This document shows, piece by piece, positions 6,860 to 10,800 of a DNA stretch of 10,800 nucleotides (the stretch's first letter is position 1; each line of letters begins with the position of its first letter). A program made the translations under genes and the position numbers. Location of the stretch: NCBI GenBank assembly GCA_035483935.1, contig DATHPK010000066.1, positions 1 through 10,800 of the forward strand, given 5' to 3'. The stretch comes from Bog-473 sp035483935. GTDB taxonomy: Bacteria; Actinomycetota; Acidimicrobiia; Acidimicrobiales; RAAP-2. Below the pieces are notes generated by a model. That model was not told where the DNA came from. It worked only from the letters and a program-made list of their open reading frames with translations, and ran no database searches.

Positions 6860-7843
6860 TCAGTCCGCCAGGACTTCGGGGTTGACGATGTGCAGCGGGC
6901 GCGCGCCGGCCATGAGGCGGCAGAGGTCCTCTGCGATGGTGCGCGTGTGGTTCGACTCCGTGTCGTACGTCGCCCCACCGATGTGCGGGGTGAGCACCAC
7001 CTGGGGGAACGTCGTCAACGGATGGTCGGTGGCGAGAAACTCGCCTTCGAAGTGGTCGAGTCCGGCCGCACCGACCTTGCCGGAGGCGAGCGCGGCGACG
7101 AGGGCATCGGTGTCGTGGATCTTTGCGCGCGCCGTGTTGAGATAAATGACGCCGTCGCGCATCCTGGCAAAGGCGTCGGCGTCGATCAGGCCCGTCGTCT
7201 CCTCCGTCACCGGGGCGTGGATGGAGATCACGTCGGAGCGCGCGAAGAGATCGTCGAGAGCGCTCGTCGCATCGGGTGCGTAGGGGTCGTAGGCGAGCAC
7301 ATCCATGCCGAGGCCGCGGAGGCGCCAGCGGAGGGCCCGGCCGACCGCCCCGAGGCCGACCAGGCCGACCGTCTTGCCGGCAAGCTCCCAGGCTCGATAG
7401 CGCTGGTAGGGAATCTTGCCGTCGCGGTAGATCTCGCCTTCTCGCACATCGCGGTCGGCGGGCACGACGCCTCGGGTCGCGGCGAAGAGGAGCGCCACCG
7501 CCAACTCTGCGACGGCGTCGGCATTCCGCCCGGGAGCCCGTAGCACCGGTACCCCGGCGGCGGTCGCGGCGGCCACGTCGACGTTGGTCGGGTCGCCGCG
7601 GCAGCTGCACACCGCCGTGATCGGCTGTTCGTAGAGGTCCGTGCCGCAGACGTCGCTCTCCACGATCACGATGGAGGCCCCTTCGGCCGCCACCCGCTCG
7701 GCCAGCTGTTGGGAGTTGTAGATCCGCAGCGTTGGCTGATCGAGCCAGGAATCGAGTACCAGGTCGGCCAGTTGGTGCAGCAGATCGAGTCCGGGTCCGC
7801 TCACTGCAGCGGTCACCAGGGCCTTCTGCCGTGGAGTTGTCAT
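6860..7843 (-). CDS. D-2-hydroxyacid dehydrogenase, NAD-dependent (SerA/GhrB-like)
   Basis: A 327-residue D-isomer-specific 2-hydroxyacid dehydrogenase, interconverting a 2-hydroxyacid and a 2-keto acid with NAD(H). The substrate domain includes CSCRGDPTNVDVAAA (79-93), followed by the hinge motif PGRNADAVAELAVALLFA (104-121). The Rossmann loop is GLVGLGAVGRALRW (160-173) with acidic D186 at the end of the second strand (VLAYDP), favouring NAD over NADP. The catalytic set is R239 in NTARAK, E268 in FEGE and H287 in LTPHIGG, all present. It lacks the C-terminal ACT/regulatory domain of long SerA proteins. The start ATG at 7843 has a good ribosome-binding region (AAAGGAC, with GGAG further up). 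It is divergent from the FGGY kinase and shares the control region at 7844-7922. Given the kinase, the substrate may be a sugar acid or its phosphate; this is inference. Confidence 0.92.
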   Translation of the reverse strand: MTTPRQKALVTAAVSGPGLDLLHQLADLVLDSWLDQPTLRIYNSQQLAERVAAEGASIVIVESDVCGTDLYEQPITAVCSCRGDPTNVDVAAATAAGVPVLRAPGRNADAVAELAVALLFAATRGVVPADRDVREGEIYRDGKIPYQRYRAWELAGKTVGLVGLGAVGRALRWRLRGLGMDVLAYDPYAPDATSALDDLFARSDVISIHAPVTEETTGLIDADAFARMRDGVIYLNTARAKIHDTDALVAALASGKVGAAGLDHFEGEFLATDHPLTTFPQVVLTPHIGGATYDTESNHTRTIAEDLCRLMAGARPLHIVNPEVLAD

Positions 7844-7862
7844 GCGCGTCCTTTTCTCCTTT

Positions 7863-7893
7863 TTGTCCCCAACCGGCGGGCGTCGTCCATAAT
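7863..7893 (+). promoter_or_regulatory. Candidate promoter for the FGGY kinase
   Basis: On the + strand, CATAAT at 7888-7893 matches the -10 consensus at five of six positions. The best -35 candidate is TTGTCC at 7863-7868 (four of six), at a long 19-base spacing. Transcription would begin around 7900-7903, inside or at the edge of the palindrome at 7904-7917. The -10 box overlaps the - strand -10 box on the opposite strand almost completely, so the two directions could compete. Confidence 0.42.
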
Positions 7894-7918
7894 GACGGAA
7901 TCATGACACGCGTGTCAG
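7889..7918 (-). promoter_or_regulatory. Candidate promoter for the D-2-hydroxyacid dehydrogenase operon
   Basis: Reading the - strand, CTGACA at 7918-7913 (five of six to the -35 consensus) is followed after 18 bases by CATTAT at 7894-7889 (four of six to the -10 consensus). The implied start near 7882 would leave a leader of roughly 38 bases carrying the purine-rich ribosome-binding region before the ATG at 7843. The -35 box lies across the right half of the palindrome at 7904-7917, so a bound repressor would block it. Confidence 0.5.
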
Positions 7919-7922
7919 ATTC
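7898..7922. promoter_or_regulatory. Operator-like inverted repeat between divergent genes
   Basis: The core TGACACGCGTGTCA (7904-7917) is a perfect 14-base palindrome. Outside it, GAATC (7898-7902) and GATTC (7918-7922) are again reverse complements, offset by one extra base (A7903) on the left. The element ends exactly where the kinase GTG begins (7923) and covers the -35 box of the opposite promoter. This suits a dimeric repressor controlling both directions. No regulator gene lies in the window, and I do not assign a regulator family. Confidence 0.6.
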
Positions 7923-9317
7923 GTGAGCCCCTCGACGCGGGCGGTCACCGTAGGGGTCGATGTGGGGACGACCTCGGTGAAGGCCCTGGCCGTGGACGAT
8001 GAGGGGACGGTCGTGGCGCGCAGCCGAGTGGCCCACAGCGTCGTTGCGCCCGAGCCCGACATTCTCCGGCACGACGCGAAGAGGGCCTGGCGGTCGGGGC
8101 CGCGGCGGGCGTTCGATCAGGTGGCCGCGCAGCTCAACGATGGGCCACACCGTCTGGCCGGCGTCGCCGTGGCCTCCATGGTGCCGTCGCTCACCGCGGT
8201 CAATCGTCAAGGAGTGCCCCAGCTGCCCGGCTTGCTCTACGGCGACCGGGAAGGGCGCGCCACGAAGGCGCCAGACGACGCCGTGCTCCTCCCCGGCACC
8301 ATGCCCGACGCGGAGGGGTTTCTCGCCTGGGCGGCCGACGCCGTGCCGGACGCCAAGGGTTATTGGCCGTGCCAGGCCGTCGCCACCTACGCGTTGGCGG
8401 GCATCCCGGCGATCGACACGGGGGTCACGGCCTCCCTGGGAGCGCTGCACACCCACGGCCATTGGAACGCGGACCTCCTGGCGTCACTCGGGGTCAGCGA
8501 GCAACAAATGCCCGCCGTCGTCCCCATGGGCCAGTCGGCCGGCACTCTGCCCGAGAGCGATACCGTCATCACCGGCGGGACCATTGACGCGTTGTGCGAC
8601 CAGATCGTCGCGGGTGCCTACCACCCCGGCGACGTGCTCGTGATCTTCGGGGCGACGCTGATCGTGTGGGCCGTGTGCGACGAGTGGCTCGTGGTGCCGG
8701 GTCTCATCAGTTATCCACACACCACGCGGGACCGGTTCCTGATCGGGGGGCCATCCAACGCGGGGGCGCTGTTCGTGGACTGGGCGCGGCGGCTCCTGCG
8801 CGGCACCCCGCAGCCGGGGCCTGACCGTGAGCGCCTGGACGCTCGGCTCGGCTTGCCGGACCGGGTCCCCGTCTGGTTGCCCTACGTCCGGGGCGAGCGG
8901 ACGCCGTTCGAGGATCACTCGCTGCGCTCGAATCTCTACGGCCTCGACATCGGCTCGGGCCCGGAGGCGCTCGAGCGGGCCGCGTACGAGGCGAGCGGGT
9001 TCGTGGTGCGGAGGATGCTCGACCGTTCGGGCGTCAAGGCCACCCGAATCGTCGCCAGTGGCGGCGGCTCGCGTGTCACGGCCTGGATGGCAGCGGTCGC
9101 GGACGCCACCGGCCTGCCCGTCGATGCCGTGGCAGTGCCGGAGGGTGCGGCCCTCGGCGCCGCGTACTTCGCACGGATGGCGGCGGGGCTCGAGACGTCG
9201 CTCGATGACTCGGCGCGCTGGTCTGGGGTCGGACGCAGGATCGAGCCGGATCCCGTGTGGGTGCGCGCCTCCGGCGTGCGCTACGAGAAGTTCAGCGCGC
9301 TGGGCACCGGCGCCTAG
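7923..9317 (+). CDS. FGGY-family carbohydrate kinase
   Basis: A 464-residue ATP-dependent sugar or polyol kinase of the FGGY family (xylulokinase, glycerol kinase and relatives), acting in the cytoplasm. The N-terminal phosphate motif is VGVDVGTTSVKALAVD (10-25). The catalytic-base aspartate is D222 in GGTIDALCDQIVAG (218-231), and the adenosine motif is VASGGGSRVTAWM (377-389), followed by the EGAALGAAYFA segment. WLPYVRGERTPFEDHSLR (318-335) matches the usual substrate-to-hinge region. Length is slightly short for the family (about 480-520) but all motifs are present. The start is fixed at GTG 7923 because the frame has a stop at 7893-7895 and no other start codon between; it lacks a Shine-Dalgarno sequence and abuts the operator-like repeat. 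Convergent with the zinc dehydrogenase (11-base gap). The sugar is not identifiable; the dehydrogenases around suggest a polyol, ketose or sugar acid pathway. Confidence 0.92.
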   Translation: MSPSTRAVTVGVDVGTTSVKALAVDDEGTVVARSRVAHSVVAPEPDILRHDAKRAWRSGPRRAFDQVAAQLNDGPHRLAGVAVASMVPSLTAVNRQGVPQLPGLLYGDREGRATKAPDDAVLLPGTMPDAEGFLAWAADAVPDAKGYWPCQAVATYALAGIPAIDTGVTASLGALHTHGHWNADLLASLGVSEQQMPAVVPMGQSAGTLPESDTVITGGTIDALCDQIVAGAYHPGDVLVIFGATLIVWAVCDEWLVVPGLISYPHTTRDRFLIGGPSNAGALFVDWARRLLRGTPQPGPDRERLDARLGLPDRVPVWLPYVRGERTPFEDHSLRSNLYGLDIGSGPEALERAAYEASGFVVRRMLDRSGVKATRIVASGGGSRVTAWMAAVADATGLPVDAVAVPEGAALGAAYFARMAAGLETSLDDSARWSGVGRRIEPDPVWVRASGVRYEKFSALGTGA

Positions 9318-9325
9318 GGGCGCCG
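9308..9325. terminator. Possible bidirectional hairpin between convergent genes
   Basis: CGGCGCC (9308-9314) and GGCGCCG (9319-9325) form a 7-bp GC stem with a 4-base TAGG loop that contains the kinase stop codon (9315-9317). It sits at the meeting point of the kinase and the zinc dehydrogenase (stop at 9329-9331). There is no T run on either side, so intrinsic termination is doubtful; the symmetry and location are the only support. Confidence 0.35.
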
Positions 9326-9328
9326 TCG

Positions 9329-10567
9329 TCAGCCGTTCGGAGTAAAGGCGACCTTCAGCGCGCCGCTGTGATCCTGGCGCGCCAACGCCTTGAGCGCGGG
9401 CCACCACTCTTCGAGAACGAAGCGGTGCGTCAGCATCGGCGTGATGTCCAACCGCCCGTCGGCCACGAGTTGGAGGTAGTGCGCAATCGCGTGTTGGCGC
9501 GTCCCCTCGAAGTCCTCGATGCCGAAAGCATTGGACCCTGCGATGGTGATCTCCTTGAAGTAGATCGGAGTGGATTCCCAGCGCTCCGGCGTCGCGACTC
9601 CGGTGTACACGAGGCGGCCGCGTTCGGCCAGTACCCGAACACCGACCTCGAGGGTCTCCGCCTTGGCGATCGAGTCGTAGACGACGTCGATGTGGCCGGG
9701 ATGGGTGACGGGCAACCCGTCGAGTGGCATGTGCAGCACGGCGCCCGACCATTTCGCCAGCTCTTCGACGAGGGCCAGCCGAGGTTCGTGGGAGAAGACG
9801 GCGGATGCACCGAACCGCTCTGCCATCTCGCGCTGCGCCTCGAAGCGTGCCACGACGCCGACCTCCACGCCGGGGTACAAGGCAGTGAGGATGGCGACGC
9901 TGGTGAGACCAAGGGCACCGGCTCCGTAGACGAGGACGCGGCCGTTCGGCGGCGGCGGATGTCGGACGATGGCGTGGAACGACACCGAGAAGGGGTCGGC
10001 CAGCACGGCCGCTTCGTCGGAGACACCCTCGGGCACCGGGATGAGCATGGAGTCGTGCGCGGCGAGCTTCTCGGCCCATGCGCCAGGAGCCGCGGTGACG
10101 ACGCCGACGTGCACGCCGGGGCCCAGGTCGCCCTTCGTGAAGCTCCAGCAGAGGCTCAGGTCACCGGCTTGGCAAGGCGGGCACGCCGGCTCGATGCCTC
10201 GCGGCCCGCAGGTGAGCCAGGGGTTCAGTACCACGCGTTGGCCGACATCGAGCCCGTGCGCCCGGGGGCCCAATTCCACGACCTCGGCCACGACCTCGTG
10301 ACCGGGGACGTGGGGGAGGGACGAGAAGGCAGCCATGGGGTTGTCGATGTCACCCGTGTTGAAGTCACCCAGAACCAGCTTGGCGTCCGAGCCGCAGATC
10401 CCCGAGAGGATGGGCTTGGTCAGCACCCAGTCCGGCCGCACCAGTCGAGCGTCGTCGATCTGATGCAGTCCGAAGGGAATACCGACCAGCGTCTGTTCCA
10501 ATTCGTCCTCGGGTGTGGGCCGCACTTCGCCCTGGTCGGGCGGGGCGCCGAAGAGGAGGGCCTTCAC
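9329..10567 (-). CDS. Zinc-dependent medium-chain alcohol/polyol dehydrogenase
   Basis: A 412-residue MDR-superfamily dehydrogenase related to the threonine/sorbitol dehydrogenase-like group, oxidising a secondary alcohol to a ketone. The catalytic zinc site is C58 in GICGSD, H90-E91 in PGHEVV, and probably D191 in LADPFSV. A structural zinc lobe is suggested by C120, C129, C132 and C140, an expanded first spacing (C-X8-C-X2-C-X7-C). The Rossmann motif is VYGAGALGLTS (213-223). At the end of the second strand, where NAD-specific members have Asp, the protein reads VVARF (A240, R241), hinting at NADP(H) preference; this is inference. The N terminus has an insertion-rich region (residues 10-45) compared with 340-360-residue members, which explains the longer size. 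The start is GTG at 10567, overlapping the stop of the upstream SDR as GTGA, with no Shine-Dalgarno sequence, so it is translationally coupled. Confidence 0.92.
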   Translation of the reverse strand: MKALLFGAPPDQGEVRPTPEDELEQTLVGIPFGLHQIDDARLVRPDWVLTKPILSGICGSDAKLVLGDFNTGDIDNPMAAFSSLPHVPGHEVVAEVVELGPRAHGLDVGQRVVLNPWLTCGPRGIEPACPPCQAGDLSLCWSFTKGDLGPGVHVGVVTAAPGAWAEKLAAHDSMLIPVPEGVSDEAAVLADPFSVSFHAIVRHPPPPNGRVLVYGAGALGLTSVAILTALYPGVEVGVVARFEAQREMAERFGASAVFSHEPRLALVEELAKWSGAVLHMPLDGLPVTHPGHIDVVYDSIAKAETLEVGVRVLAERGRLVYTGVATPERWESTPIYFKEITIAGSNAFGIEDFEGTRQHAIAHYLQLVADGRLDITPMLTHRFVLEEWWPALKALARQDHSGALKVAFTPNG

Positions 10568-10800
10568 GTGCCGGGGTCGGTGAGGGCGCGCATGCCCAGC
10601 ATGAACGCGTCGATGTCCGACGTCTTCATCTCGATCACCGCCTTCATGTCGGGGAGGTAGTGCTCGAAGCGTTCGCTGTCGATCGCATCAACGATGGCGC
10701 CGGCGATCGATTCGGGCGGCTCCTTGGGGCCGTCGTAGAGCGGGTCGTCGTTGTCCGGCTGGTCCCAGATCTCGGTGTCGATGGCGCCGGGGAGGATGAG
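10564..10800 (-). CDS. Short-chain dehydrogenase/reductase, C-terminal part (gene continues beyond window)
   Basis: The - strand frame is open from base 10800 to the TGA at 10566-10564, giving the last 78 residues of a protein. It begins with LILPGAIDTEIWDQP, which matches the PG-xxT segment that follows the active-site helix in classical SDR enzymes. It continues with KEPPESIAGAIVDAI and ERFEHYLP, the usual C-terminal helix and 'ylP' ending of NAD(P)-dependent SDRs. The catalytic Ser-Tyr-Lys residues and the nucleotide-binding TGxxxGxG motif would lie beyond base 10800. The stop overlaps the zinc dehydrogenase start by GTGA, so the two oxidoreductases are made together and may act in sequence. 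The substrate is unknown. Confidence 0.82.
   Translation of the reverse strand, partial: LILPGAIDTEIWDQPDNDDPLYDGPKEPPESIAGAIVDAIDSERFEHYLPDMKAVIEMKTSDIDAFMLGMRALTDPGT

Noticed and set aside
6528..8462. A 644-residue open frame on the - strand.
   Set aside because: It lies out of frame over the S51, hydroxyacid dehydrogenase and divergent kinase genes, and is Arg/Pro/Gly-rich without family motifs. Long empty frames are normal in high-GC DNA.
8484..10079. A 531-residue open frame on the - strand across the end of the kinase and most of the zinc dehydrogenase.
   Set aside because: It crosses two well-supported convergent genes, one antisense and one in another frame, and shows no recognisable domain.
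9257..10660. A 467-residue open frame on the + strand.
   Set aside because: It is antisense to the zinc dehydrogenase, whose zinc and cofactor motifs are clear; its translation resembles the His/Arg/Gly-rich shadow of a high-GC gene.

Overview
The window is high-GC, densely packed bacterial DNA with GTG starts, 4-base start/stop overlaps and very short gaps. This suggests an actinobacterium-like genome, possibly of the Acidimicrobiia type, but the lineage is an inference from base composition and gene style only. There are nine protein genes, two of them cut by the window edges. I see no rRNA, tRNA, CRISPR array, transposase or integrase, and no gene-free stretch longer than about 100 bases.

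Region 1 (1-2762, + strand) holds the C-terminal part of an NAD(P)-dependent aldehyde dehydrogenase, coupled through an ATGA overlap to an amidohydrolase of the N-acyl-D-amino-acid deacylase (COG3653) group. A perfect 16-base palindrome covers the amidohydrolase stop codon.

Region 2 (2763-6039, + strand) is a small cassette: a CelD/BcsL-type GNAT acyltransferase, a family 2 glycosyltransferase overlapping it by 8 bases, a terminator-like hairpin, then a second CelD/BcsL-type GNAT protein. It looks like a fragment of cell-surface glycan or glycolipid synthesis and decoration. A near-consensus -10 box sits just before the first gene at a spacing that fits leaderless or nearly leaderless transcription. 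Hand-counted 60-base lines are poorer in GC here (57-58% at 4021-4080, 5581-5640 and 5641-5700) than in samples from the flanks (73% at 1081-1140, 67% at 9001-9060), so the cassette may have a separate history.

Region 3 (6091-9317) is a divergent locus. On the - strand lie a D-2-hydroxyacid dehydrogenase and then a peptidase S51 (PepE-like) protein. On the + strand is an FGGY-family carbohydrate kinase. The 79-base spacer between the divergent starts holds overlapping back-to-back promoter-like elements and a perfect 14-base operator-like palindrome, which could control both directions.

Region 4 (9329-10800, - strand) converges on the kinase. It encodes the C-terminal end of a short-chain dehydrogenase/reductase, coupled by a GTGA overlap to a zinc-dependent medium-chain alcohol/polyol dehydrogenase. 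Kinase, hydroxyacid dehydrogenase, MDR dehydrogenase and SDR together suggest catabolism of a sugar, polyol or sugar acid, but the substrate cannot be read from the sequence. The most interesting items are the CelD-GT2-CelD cassette with its own signals, the compact divergent regulatory region, and an amidohydrolase that seems to lack part of the canonical D-aminoacylase metal site.
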